NCBI GenBank assembly: GCA_029959195.1
Contig: CP114124.1
Span: 1,364,001-1,428,000 of the forward strand
DNA: 64,000 bases
Direction: 5' to 3'
From: Dictyophora rubrovolvata
Lineage: Eukaryota > Basidiomycota > Agaricomycetes > Phallales > Phallaceae
Each line of letters begins with the position of its first letter. The stretch's first letter is position 1. Under the pieces are notes generated by a model. The model made no database searches. It worked only from the letters and a program-made list of their open reading frames with translations, and had not been told where the DNA came from. Made by a program: the position numbers and the translations under genes. Positions 51,742 to 63,613 of this stretch are shown here, in pieces.

Positions 51742-54054
51742 TTAGTTCCGTTTGTCTGTATGTCGTCGTTATAAACCCTTCCGCCCAACCGCCAAGAAGT
51801 CAATAGACACGCTTATCCGCCATCAGAATAAACTCACCGGTCAATTCCATCCAAGCAGATTGACAGCTCCTTAGTATCCTCCGGATCTCTAATGCATATT
51901 TCATACCCAGTCGTACTAGTCTGTTTTCTATCTCCGGTAAATCCTGGAAAGGAAAGATTTAGTTTCCATTGTCATCTTATTTTGTAAAAAAAATTGATAG
52001 AAAAATATAAAAATAGAGTAAACCCCGCCCCATCCGCCCCATCAAAGAGTAACATTTGAATAATATATCACGGATAGTTAAAATGATACACAGTTAAAAC
52101 TTAGGTATGGTACTCACGTCAAGCATCTCCCCGATTTGCTGTTCGGAGAGTTCGGGAGAGTGGACCGACTGGAGCTTCTGACCGCAAATCTCTACGACCA
52201 AGTCGGCGATTCCTTGAACAATAGACATTTCGTTGATGTCAACGCCGTTCGCAATTGCTTCAAGTGCCCGGTGTTCAACTATGCGATCTCCCTTGTTTAT
52301 TTGCAATGAGGAACCAGGGTCACCGACAGAACATTCTTCGCCTCCTCCAGCAGCCATTAATCCTTCTTCGAAGTGTTCCTGCTGCTCGGCTATAAGCTCT
52401 ATAGACTCTATCACATCCTCTGCTTCGGCGTCGAATTTACCCTTGACATCTGCCAAGGCGATTAAAAATAATGCCACCCACAGCTGCAGAGATACTTGAC
52501 CGTCTGCGTTCAGGTTCAGACACCCTGATGCGGGGTTTAATAAGCCGCTATTCGACGGCCCTGCGACCTCGATCCCAATCCCGCTCCCGTGCTCGTCGGT
52601 ACCCTGTGACTTTCGTTGTGCATAGGATAAAGGGTTGTAAACCATTTGACTACCGCTCCAGTGGTTTATCAATCGGCTAGTCAGAAATTCCCAATGGCTC
52701 AATAATAGGACCGGTTCTCTGTGTCTCTTGGCAGCGTCTTTTCCGCTTATTTGAAGAAGCTCATCCATCGTCCATGTGATGAGGTCGTTCTCGTTACCGT
52801 CTAGCATGAAACCATAGTGGCACAGCAGGTGAGCATTGGCCAACCCGTCTTCGTATGTATTGAAAACCTCTTCGTTCCCACCAATTGGCAAATCCGCTAC
52901 CATATCGCAGGTATCATCAGCGGCACTACAGCTTTTAGTGGATCCAGTAGGTTGCCAGTCAGCAAAATCTTCGCTATCGTGCCCACACTCTTGAAGAGAT
53001 CCACACATAGGGCATACGTGATAATCTGTCTGGATTAAACGGGACAGCGGACAAAAACGCCCGACATATCAGTCATTTCGGAGCCAAGATAGTTTTCATA
53101 TTTAAGCAGATCTATTACCTCCAAGTGAACATGGTTATTTTCGGTGTGGTTAAATCTGTCAAAAATATTCACTCCATTTAGGTTTGATGCCAGCATTCAT
53201 TAGGTGACACATACAAATCGGCAACGGGTACGAGCGATAAACCGAGGTGCGCGTCAACAAGGAATGCACGAGATGAGACAATTGAATATGCTCTATGGAA
53301 TTCGGGTAAACTTTTCGTAATCCCGAATTCTGATTGCAAGATAGGTTTGGCAACTGTTTCAAAATACGTATCAACGCGCTCCTATACTCACATGCAAGAC
53401 AAAAAAAGGAAAACGCATCATGAATTGGTAAAGATTTGACGTGTTCATGGAAACAAGATCGCTCACTAAAAGCTTTAGGGTGCCCTTTGGCTGTGAGAGT
53501 ATATTTTCCGCTTCTGTCCCGCGTAACCATTGGCGTGCCTCAAGACCGTCTTGATTACCGTACAGGTGCCAGAAAACACCAATATCAGCCATGTCCTTTG
53601 GCAGGAATAGGAAATAGGTATGCCATGGCGAACGCGGTCCTAGTTGTCTTAAAAAAATGATGAGCACCTAGCAGCACCAGGGAAAACAATCATCAAAACA
53701 TGCTCTTCTGTGATCAGAGCTAACGCGAGCTCAAGCGTGGGTTCAGCGCGCGATAGCCATGGCGCAAGTTCGCGTGCCTCGGAGCAATTGGACGTAGAGA
53801 AGACCATAGCTTTGGGTATACGAACGACTAAAAAAACACGGCAACGTATATATGGTTTCCACCTGATTTGACAAGTAGGGAAATAAAGGGAAAGAAACCA
53901 TACCAGATTCCCCAATCGCGATATTGACGTTTGGTTTTGTGTGGACGCTGACACTGTTGTCAGAAGATACAGTAATCTCGAGCCGTTCATCAATCTCGAT
54001 ACGATGGCTAGCACACCAACGTTCAAAAGCAGGTATATCTCGGTACGCGTCCAT
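51742..54054 (-). CDS. SET-domain protein lysine methyltransferase (Rubisco-LSMT/SETD type)
   Basis: Protein-lysine methyltransferase of the class with a SET domain plus a helical substrate-binding domain (fungal Rkm, human SETD3/SETD6). Start MDAYRDIPAFERWCASHRIE at 54054. An exon then has VRIPKAMVFS-type sequence and AEPTLELALALITEE. SPWHTYFLFLPK and LRGTE precede YSIVSSRAFLVDAHLGLSLV and the SAM/Tyr core AFNHTENNHVHLE (ADLFNHTENN after splicing). DYHVCPMCG-type cysteines lead to EVFNTYEDGLANAHLLCHYG, the conserved EVFNTYG..SN.ELL.YGF motif. The expected Gly after NTY is replaced by Glu. The C-terminus is helical (EIENRLVRLGMKYALEIRRI) and ends DKRN at 51742. The terminal splice is less certain than the rest. 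Confidence 0.85.
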
Positions 54055-54539
54055 CAAGAATTCGAGGGCGCTGAGATTAGGGCTTAAACAACCAAGTATA
54101 TGGCTGCAGGTCACAACGAACCAATGCCGTGATAATGACTAATCAGATAGCTTGAATCTACATCAAGCCATGCCATGATAACGCCATTGGCACTGGTAAC
54201 TGGCAATACGCTCACTGTTTTCAGCTGTTTTTGGTTAATACCTGATTGAACTAGTAATACTCAATCGACATTTTACATATATAATTGGACCCCGTTTTCT
54301 TAGCATCCGATAACAAGAACGTAGTACTATTATTAAATTTAAACAATACATTGCCTTGCTTTACATATGTATGAGATCTCGAACATTAATCAAATTCAAA
54401 TTGCGGGTGACATCTCAAATATATATACTTGATTGTGAACATATACTATTATCCACAGATGCTGCATCCGTGTACTGCCAACATAGCCAAAATATTATAA
54501 GATAGCGATGAAACGCATTGCACTGATGAAAATTCTTTT
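54055..54539. other. intergenic between SHR3 and SET gene
   Basis: 485 bp, A/T-rich, between the SHR3 stop and the SET-gene start, both on minus. No exon or repeat was seen. Confidence 0.4.
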
Positions 54540-55306
54540 TCATTGTGTCTTTTTAAGCGAGGCCTCTGGAAGCTCCTGTGCTTTAGCCTTGGCTTCCAAT
54601 TTTACTTGAACTCGTCTGGCATACTCTTGTCCCCCCTGTCAATAAAAATGTTTTAACAAGTTTTACTCATAAGTGTTATCTTCTTACCTGAAGAAGCAAT
54701 ACTCCAACCAAGCACAGAATAATGAGCGTGTTCCCCGCCGATAAAACCTTCAAAGCCTCAGTCCGATCTTTTTCTGTGTCTTCTGGAACCGGAACGACGA
54801 TAGTCCGTAAACCGGTTATCGTGACAGAACTGTAGATAATGATGCCAAAGACATAAAGCACTGTGGAACAAGTGTGAGCTAAATTTAGCAAAACGTAAAC
54901 AACCGACTTCTCACCCAAACTTGACCCGTCAAAAAAGATCGCGCTCTCATCCCATGAGTGCAATTTAGCCACCAAACCGAGAACACCCAATCCGATCATA
55001 CTGTGGAGCAAAGCCTATGGGCAACGTTGCATTTGAGTATATTTCATCCTATTAAATATACGCTTACTTTCACCGCCAGCGGGGCATTATAAAATGTAGT
55101 GTAGAATTGGAACCCATCGGCCGTTATTGCCGGCGTAAGGGGTTGAAAGAGAATCTTATGATCAATTGTGAAACATATGAACAATATCCCTACAAAGTAA
55201 TCGATACAAGGCAAAGTCAAATATAGGCACCACAGTTCACCAACGAAATTTGCACACCTAATACGAAGGATACGGAAGAAAGTACCGCAGCTTGTCTAAA
55301 CCCCAT
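54540..55306 (-). CDS. SHR3: Shr3-type ER membrane chaperone for amino-acid permeases
   Basis: ER protein that keeps amino-acid permeases from aggregating and packages them into COPII vesicles. Exon 1 starts at 55306 with MGFRQAAVLSSVSFVLG, the first membrane segment. After an intron come ILFICFTIDHKILFQPLTPA and GFQFYTTFYNAPLAVK. Then MLHSMIGLGVLGLVAKLHSW, DESAIFFDGSSL|VLYVFGIIIYSS, LRTIVVPV and EALKVLSAGNTLIILCLVGV follow. The family signature AGNT.II and the DGSSL segment are both clear. The cytosolic tail GGQEYARRVQVKLEAKAKAQ is basic and carries the COPII-interaction region in yeast. An in-frame 51-nt intron inside GSSL|VLYVF had been hidden by the open frame. Confidence 0.9.
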
Positions 55307-55613
55307 GTACTATATGGGTGACACGTGAAGCCAAAAGCAGCGTTACAGGCCACGCGTCACGCATCACTGAAACTTTGACTTTCGAGTTTTAACACCACTT
55401 TTAATTAATATTGCAATAGTAGTAAGATCCTAATCTACAGAGATATATGGGTATGAAAAAAAAAAACAACAATGTACCGATATAAGAAGGCGAATTGCGA
55501 TCGCATTGGTATCACCGAAATATCAGAAATATGAGTGTTAATCAAAAATTTGAACAGCGGGTCGTATGTGCACTTCGAGAGAAAAAGGGTGCTAGACTAT
55601 ACATATATACTTG
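55307..55613. other. intergenic, SHR3 upstream / BEM3 downstream
   Basis: About 300 bp between SHR3 start and the RhoGAP stop, both on minus. It contains a poly-A run at 55457-55468. Nothing else. Confidence 0.35.
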
Positions 55614-58600
55614 CTAGTGGTATCCCCTAGGTGGATGAAGAGGAGAAGGAGAAGGAAGACCAGCGTAATTTACAGTACTTTGCCCAACATTAACGCGAAG
55701 ATCGCGCGAGGCTGATTCCTTGTGTTTCCGCGTTCGATTGACTGGAGTCTTTTCTGCAGCAGAATCCTTATCTGTAGTTTCTTCCACTTCCGTTTCTGCC
55801 ACCAACTCTTGCCGACTTATCTCGAGGTTTGACCGCGAAAATTGAGCAGTGGCATCCGGGTCCTGCGTCTCACTGCCAAGATCAGAAAAACTATCGGGCA
55901 AAGTAACCTCATCAGCACTGTCCGACTCTTCCTCCCCTGCTGAACATGACGTTAGTTGATATGTAATTTTGCGGCTCGGACTTACGTTCGAGGGCCCGAC
56001 CTCCTAGCCCGAGTATTTGATCTGCAGCGCCATCAGCATAACTACGACTGTTGCGGTTATTCTGCACCGAGATTCGCTTCGACATGCGTAACTGTGCGTC
56101 ACTATCACCAGCGGCCGCCATGTCAGCCTCAGCTTCTTCGGTCTCTTCTCCTGTATCTCCATCGACATTGAACACCCGATTGAATTCAGTAAGCATCAAG
56201 TTGAACACAGCTGCCGGTATAGCCAGCGTTGGGCAGAACACTATACCGATATTGCGCGTCGTCATTTTGTTGATTGAGGAATTCTGAATAATCAAGATGA
56301 GGTGAGCCATTAATGCTCGTAATAAACTGTAGTTTGACTCGGGCAACTGTGAGACCAATTGTGATAGTTCATCAACTCTTTCGTCTGGATCTGCCAAATC
56401 TATAGCCAAGTCAACACTTGGAATGTTCACGCGAAGACGAAACACATACCAACCACTGCGGTGAATCTGGGTTGTAACTCCCTAGTAAATAGACCGCCAG
56501 GTATTTCTCGAAGGTAGCTTTTCAGAAGACCAGCAACGGCATTGAAATCCCACTCCTCGCTCGATGCTAACAAGTCGACGTCACCCTCTGAATAGAGTAC
56601 AATATCGTAAGCTAAATTCGAAAGCAAAAAAAGACATGATAATTACCCAAATTAAATAGATCCCTGAGATTTTTAATCACAGCTGAACTCCCACTCAGGC
56701 GATAGATGCCCTCTTCTTGATGGGCCTTCTTTGCTTCCAAGTATTGGATACATCGAAAAGCGACAGCGGGTAAACTGGCAATTTGGGCAACTTCCAGCGC
56801 CTCGGAAACTAGAACGCCAAACACGATTCGATTGGTATAGAAATTATTGTTGTGATTATTCGTGTTGACGTTGTTATGACTGCGCATGATCCCCGTCCAG
56901 AAATTCTTCGACTTGGACTTACGTTCTCGTTCGTTGCCACTTTCGGGCCCATCCTTTGCTCTAAATTTATGACCAGCAAATATGGGTGCTCCATTGATAG
57001 GTCCCGAGATTTTCACCTTGTTATTGTAGGGTTCAATAGCGGGGACATCACCAGCATTTTGGGCGTGGTATGAAGGAAGGTATCCAGGATGCACGGACAC
57101 TCGAGCTTGCTGTCGATCATGTCGATGGGGAGTTCTTTGAGGTTCTTGATAATGCTGCCGGATCCCCCCTAAGTCGGGATAATACCCCAGCTCAGATGTT
57201 GCGCGTTCAGATAATATTCCTCCACCCGTTATGTTTAGTTGCGAAGGCAATGAGCTTGATATAGGCACATTATCAGACGCAATTACTTGATCAGACCAAC
57301 GCTGGGGCGGTTGATGTTCCATAGGTGAAGTCGACGTAGATTCGGGTGCTGCTTGTAGGTGTTTGGATTGATCATGCGCGACGGTGTTCGCATTGCCTGC
57401 AGGGTGTCGTCTCGCGGGGGAAATAACGGTTGAATCAGCCGAAGCAACTGAACTAGTTGACGGTCGAGGCTGAGCAATGAGGGTATTGGCATTTGCAGAG
57501 GGTATTAAAGCACCGGGAGGAGGCGGCTGCTCATCATACGTTCCAGAAATATAGCGTATAAGAACGTTTACCCAACTGTCTCGTTCCTGATCGCTCTCGG
57601 CACATAGGACATGCCGTTGTTGAGAAGCAGGAGGACCTTTCTTTTGTTCAAGAATCAAAATCGCATGCCTATATTCATTTTCGTCGTCCGAGTGAGACTG
57701 ACCGCCGCGGCGTTGTTGTCGACCAACTTGAGCACCAGTAATATTGATGCTTCCTAAGTGATTGCCTCCACGCTACATTGAAGAAATTGGATAAATATGT
57801 AAACCGAAACTTAATCAAGGACATACGCTTTCAAAGTATTCAAGGCTGGGTCCTTGAAGGACAAAGTATCGTGTTTTCCATCTAATACACAAGGTTTTCC
57901 CCTAATATTCAGAGAAAGACAAAACACGTACCCTCCAAAATTCTTTCCTCGTTTTGTAAGGTATCCTTCCTTATAGCCCATCTGCGTTACTGGACCATTG
58001 GCTTCATTGATCAAATCTGTACTGAAGAAATCACAGATTTCGTCAGCCTCTCGTGTGGCAGCTTGGACAACATTTTGCAGATATGATTCCAGCGCCGTCT
58101 ATAGGAATATGAAACTAAGTATATATATATATATATATATATATGGGTGACTTGACTACTCACCTTGCGTTGGTCGACTTTGGCAGGAGCATTGTCCCTG
58201 AATAATTTACTATCAGGAAGGTGGGGTAATTTCTTTGCATCACTCCGGCTTAATCTAGAACGAATCCTCGTGTCTAAAGCCAAAACGTCGCTGTATAGCT
58301 TCTCAACTTTCCATAAACTTTCTGTGTCTGCAAGAAAGACCTCGATGGAGAAAGACAACACTTCTTTCCCACGATCGTTTGGACGAATGTGAGAACCGAC
58401 CACACCGATTTTACATCGTCGTAAATCAGCCTCAACCAAATACATCCTTTTCGCTTGCCGCATGGAATTGAGATCCCGATTGTTATACGCTGGGACACGT
58501 TCAAATGTTATTCCATCGGGAGGTCCATTACGTTGCGGCGAGGTAAGAGCGTGATCGTATCCAGCTCGCATTCGCTCTTGATAATTAGCCATAGCCTGAG

Positions 58601-60215
58601 ACTGAGACTGAACCTGAGACTGCGCTCGATGTTGGCTGTGTTGTGGAAGTTGGGCCTGAGCTTGAGATTGTGCTTCAGCAACCACTAATCGCTGGGCTTT
58701 AACTCTCTCCCGGGTCATGTTAAGCGTGGTGGCATCCGGGTAGTTGTTTGGCTTTGGCATATTTGAACTCGTATCCTGCACTACGGCTGATTTTGGTATG
58801 GGTGGTGCGTTATTGATGGGATTGATGGTGTTGGTGTTAAGACTGGCGTTTACCTCACGTGACACTGAGGCAGGGACAGGACGTGTTGCTTGTTTTAAAG
58901 GCTGTGATGCTCTATCTCGATCTTGTGAACGTGGTGTGACTGAAGTAGTGCCATAGGGGGGTGAAGCGGGTGGTGGTGTCAAAGTCCCCTGCCTTTCTGG
59001 GACAGCCTTACTGGGAGATAGGCTGCCTTTGCGTTCTTCTGAGGACGTACGCTTACCGCTCCTATGGTCCACTCGAGTAGGGGAAGCTCGGACAGTGTGT
59101 TCTGATCCTGAAGTCGATATGTCATCGGTATGAGGTATCGAAAGAGGAGGGGCGGTTGCGGTGTCATCATGGATTAATAGGGGTTCTTCAGTAGTAATAG
59201 TCGGCGGAATTTGCTGCAAGCTTGATGAATTAACCGGGCTATCCTGTAAGGTGGCGATATAACGCCGGGCCTCGTCTGGTAAGGTAATGCGACTTTCTCT
59301 GGCAGGGGTACGGTCTCGCAAATGGGGTATTGTCAAATTAGACGATGGTGAGGTCTCCGAGTTTGCTGCAGACAATAGTGGGTTTGATGCTCCTGTTATC
59401 AAAGGATTAAAGGAAGAATCAGATTGTTTTTGAGAATGGGAATGATCTTGTCGCTTGACAGGGGAAGATGCTTCGGAAAGCACACCAAGACTAATCGCAG
59501 TTGGGTTGGGGGAATGGGAGCGAGGTAACGAAGGTGCGAGTTTGACAGCTGGTGGCTTATCTGTGTCAATGTTCGGGACCAGGAGTGTATGCCCGTCGCT
59601 ATGGGATCTCATAGGTTCATGAGAACGTGAACGTGAGTTAGAGAGAGTACCGGACGGGATTGATGACCGACTGCTTTCACCTACATTAAAGGAATCTCGT
59701 CAGGTGCACAGTTGTTGATAACAGATGAAAATTAGAATGAATGGCTTACCGATCTCGGGACGGGATTGAAAGTCTGGAGTATGCCGCCCGTTTGGAGTTT
59801 CAGGCAGGGGGGAGGATGACTCCGATCTCGACAGGGCAGGAGCTGGGCTTGATGCTGCAAATGCTTTTGTTTTGCGATCGTCACGTTCGGAATCAAGCCT
59901 AGCAAGAGCTTTGTCGCGCTCTGCTCGTACTCGTTCCAGCTCTTTGGAGACAGTAGAATGAACTTGTCTTTGTTTTTCGACAAGTTTCCATAGTTGAATA
60001 TTTTGAGCGGAAAGGACATTTCGGTCGTTAAGAACTATCTCGAGTGCACTCTTGGTATCGCCATTTACACTCTGAAGAACGCTTTCGATGGTGAGTTGGG
60101 CACTGGGACGCGAAGGACTGGATACGTTGCGGGTGCGAGAAGATGATTGAACGCTACGTGAGACATCCTCTACATTGACCACCCTACGTTCTGGAGTGGA
60201 GAATGTGGTAGTCAT
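55614..60215 (-). CDS. BEM3: Bem3-type Rho GTPase-activating protein (PX-PH-RhoGAP)
   Basis: Negative regulator of Cdc42/Rho in polarity. Starts MTTTFSTPERRVVNVEDVSR at 60215. A coiled coil follows (KLVEKQRQVHSTVSKELERV), then a long Ser/Pro/Gln-rich linker. A PX domain has RCKIGVVGSHIRPNDRGKEV, SLWKVEKLYSDVLALDTRIR and LPHLPDSKLF. A PH domain comes next (KEGYLTKRGKNFGGYVFCLS-like ... HVLCAESDQERDSWVNVLIR). The C-terminal RhoGAP domain runs FGVLVSEALEVAQIASLPAV, then EEGIYRLSGSSAVIKNLRDL with the arginine finger, then LLKSYLREIPGGLFTREL and NKMTTRNIGIVFCPTLAIPA. All three domains are open, in the Bem3 order. A (TA)12 run lies in an intron at 58121. The tail after the GAP domain is acidic and disordered. 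Confidence 0.92.
58121..58144 (+). repeat. (AT)12 microsatellite in a BEM3 intron
   Basis: Twenty-four bases of perfect AT repeat just inside the intron that follows the PX-domain exon. Likely polymorphic in length. Confidence 0.95.
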
Positions 60216-60752
60216 CGTTGAAGCTTAAGAGCTAGTAAAAGAGGTTTTTTACATAAGGAGCAACCCCGTGCGGAGTTTCAAATTTGTATGTATGTAACCC
60301 ACACCCGTTGCTCTCTTCCTCGGTGAGGTGGCATGCTTTAAGTAGAGGCTTGTTGTTTTATATATATTATATTTTATATATTTTCAGTAGTAATAAGAAA
60401 CATACCCATAGGCAAGCCTTCATTCCGAGTGTGTATGTAATAATGTATAAATGGGAATTGGGGATTGATTGTTTATTGATTTACATTCAAATGTTTGATT
60501 TGGGAAATACATATTTGCTATGTCGGCTTTAACTTTGACTATCGTTCAAAACCGGCCATGAATTCACAGATAAGCCAATTAAGATCATCGTATACACCGC
60601 AGTTTCATCAGTGCTTACGTAATGAATGGTGATTATTGGCCGCCACGTGACATTTGTTTGAAAGCGCGGACAACGGTCGTGACTCGCCCAAGTTCACGCG
60701 TTACCGCGTTACCGGCTCTCAAAGTTCCCACTCGCTGCTCCGCTCGTTCGCG
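60216..60752. promoter_or_regulatory. divergent promoter region, BEM3 / BRCT gene
   Basis: 540 bp between two diverging start codons. The BRCT-gene side carries CACGTGAC (60644-60651) and two ACGCGT-like sites (TTCACGCGTTACC near 60690; AAAGCGCGGAC near 60661). ACGCGT is the MCB element of G1/S genes in yeasts, which fits a cell-cycle protein. This link is inference. Confidence 0.4.
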
Positions 60753-63613
60753 ATGGCACCTCCCAGTAGACATCCAGCACAACGCTCGAACATGCGCACT
60801 CGCTCGCAGCAACAACAGCCAATTGTCCCCGCGGATCTCACTGCCTCCCCATTCAAAGCGATCCGACGCCTGAATCAAATTGCCACAGTCGTTCAAAATG
60901 TTCGAAATGTTCAAACATCAACTACTACAGAACAGCAGTACGAGCAAGAGTCAGACATACTGCTTGCGAACGGAAAGCGGTCTCCCCCAGCATTCTCACC
61001 CTCTTCTCCCTCCCATCCACACGATTGGAAGCGCCAAAGAGTCTCACTTGAGAGGGATGACGAGAAAGCCGAATCCGCAACGTCCTCACAAGCAACCTCC
61101 ACCAACTGCCCTAGCACACCCACATCTCTTCAAGTTCCATTTCCGAGGGAGCCTGTTCACCTGAATTTAGCAAGAATCTCCCAGAGTCCTCCCAAACCGG
61201 TTGCTTCTCCAGCGAGAATGTTCAAGATTACCACTCAAACGGGAGGCACTGTTGAAGTTCCAGTGACGCCTGCTAGACGGCCTACCCTCAATCCTGAAAA
61301 CATGACCGAATCGGTACACTATTCTTTTTATCTTTAATTCTTACCCCCGCGCTAAAACTTCGTCAGAATAATAAACCCCAACTCATCCCTATTCTGATGG
61401 AACATGCTGAAATTCTACCACATGCCACACCAGCTCGTGCATCGGACATCACTAACGATATCGCACACCCTCAGCCATCTCCTTGCTTAAGACCAGCCGC
61501 CGATCCCAATGCTACAAACGACGTAACTCCTCCAGTCATATCATTTCCTAAAGCGCCTGAGATCTCAGTCCCTACCTCAACTAGAAAGCCAGAACATGTC
61601 TTACCGTTCAAAACTCCTGTAAAACCTCGAGAAACGCTCGCACCGGGACCATCTCGACTTCCAAAGCCTTCGTCATCCTTAAGGATCTCTTCTCTTCCTG
61701 ATAACGTCGCCAAGACACCAACCAGAATGCCAAACCCTATGGCGGCAACTATTTCTAGCATGGCCAAAGCAAAGCCCCGTATCTCACCAATGCGGCTAAG
61801 ATCACGTCCCCAGTTGAAAGCGAAATTAGGGATAAAAGATAGGACACCGGCAAGCAAATTAGCCTTGAAACGTACCATGCGTCGCACTTCTCTTAATAAA
61901 GGGAAAATGAAAGGAGCCCCCTTACCCTCAGTTAACCCACCAGGAGCACTTGCTAATACTGTCGATACATCCGTCAACGGGTCAAAGCAAACAACCATAA
62001 AGGCATTTTTCCAGCAACGTCCCACTAGCTCTAGACAGGCTCTACAAGTCATGGGTTCGCCCAGTAAACCTGCACCTCTGGTTGCGCTCTCTACTGCTCT
62101 AAAAAAATTGGAAGTCAGTGCTCCTCTTCCACCCACCCGTCCCGCTGTAAACAGCGGTTCCACAGAATCAACAGACGCGCCCGCTCCTCAACCCGTACCA
62201 GAAACGACGCAGGAGAATACGTCGGATGCTACCAAAAACAACTCCGTCACCACTGCAAGTCCGAAGATGACCCCAAAGGCCCATCTACCTATGCGGTTGC
62301 CAAGTAATCCCGATATCAATGGAAGGTCAATTATGGCAGTTAGTAAATCCCCCACAGATGAGAAGAACCCGTCCGCCTTTACAAACCCATCAATCGAGTC
62401 ATCAGAGGAGACCCAGGACGAGCTTCCTAATGGCAAATCTACCCCCAAACCCTCTGAAGTCGTCGACGTGGAGTCCTGGTTAGACAAAGGCACCGAGGAA
62501 CAAAAGGAAAACAAGCCCCCGCTCGAATTTTTTGTTCCCTTGGCAGATGGGCCCAGTACGAAACCTCAAGCTCTAGCTCAGATTTCCCCTAGTCGACGAG
62601 CTTCACAAGCATCAATCGCATTAACGCAGTCCCTTTCTGCTCCAAATAGACTTCCGATTTTTCCACAAGTTCGTTCTGTGTCTACCTCTCATCTTCAGCT
62701 AAATGCGCGTTCCCCCGTGAAGACTCGAGGAAAAACCAAACCACAAGCTCCTGTAGCCGAACCGGCTAACCAGACAACTGGGAAACGCTCGAATGCTCGA
62801 ATGCCTGGTTCGTTGGATGTCTTGAAGGATTGTGTCATTTTCGTGGATGTCAAAACTGAAGAAGGCGAAGATGCTGCACCACTGTTCGTTGATATGCTAC
62901 GGGGATTAGGAGCGAGAGTAAGTTATAATAATGCACATACCACCGTCTTTCTTTGAAATCGTAGCAATTTCCCAGATACTGTCGAAACCCGGAAAGAGTT
63001 GTACTCACTTGGTCTTTAAGGCTGGGTTGCCATCTACGGTTGTCAAGTACAAGTGAGTAGCATTATGAATAAAGCATCTGTATGCCCGATTCTAACCACA
63101 CCTCGTCAAGGCTAATGCCTCAACCAAAGCCTTTGGTTGTAAGCATCGGTTGGGTAGTAGAATGCGTTGAAAAGAGATCTCATGTTGAAGAGACAAGGTT
63201 TTTGGTGAATTTGGACGATTTTGACATTACGGGAGGTTCTTTGGTAGGTCGAATGAATTTGCCTTTCTTTTTCATTGTGCGAAACTAAAGCGCGTTACAT
63301 CGTTCTACTATCGTAGCGTCGTCGATCTTTAACTATGCAACCGAAGCAAATACGAGCACTAATTTTAGGTCAGCTGGATCCTATTGATTCGGGCGATGGT
63401 GGCACGAATGGAGATGCGTCATTTACGTCTGAAGGTTCTTCGGCGGCCGGTACGTTCCCTGTTCAGTCTGTTAACGCTCTTCTAGATTGTCTGATCAAAT
63501 ATCCTCTTTGAATAGCTAACTTGAGTCCTCCTCAGCGATCCACTGCAATAGACAATCTGCCTCCCCTGGAAAGAGCAAGACAGAGAAGCCAGCGTTTCTT
63601 CCGGAAGAAATGA
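60753..63613 (+). CDS. microcephalin-like BRCT protein with PIP box and KEN box
   Basis: Six exons (60753-61313, 61367-62917, 62976-63052, 63111-63243, 63317-63449, 63516-63613) give 850 aa. The first 660 residues are disordered and basic, rich in S/TPxK/R sites typical of CDK targets (TPVKPR, SPMRLR, SPSRR, SPVKTR). QTTIKAFF near residue 395 fits the PCNA-binding PIP box exactly. KEN near residue 567 is an APC/C degron candidate. The BRCT domain starts SLDVLKDCVIFVDVKTEE, then LRGLGARILSKPGKSCTHLV, and PLVVSIGWVVECVEKRSHVE with the conserved Trp. SLRRRSLTMQPKQIRALILG just after resembles the stretch after BRCT1 of human MCPH1. The start at 60753 is preferred over the in-frame ATG at 60654. 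The function is inferred. Confidence 0.75.
61988..62011 (+). other. PIP-box coding segment in the BRCT gene
   Basis: Encodes QTTIKAFF, matching Q-x-x-(I/L/M)-x-x-F-F exactly, with flanking basic residues (GSK before, QQR after) that usually strengthen PCNA binding. Confidence 0.6.
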
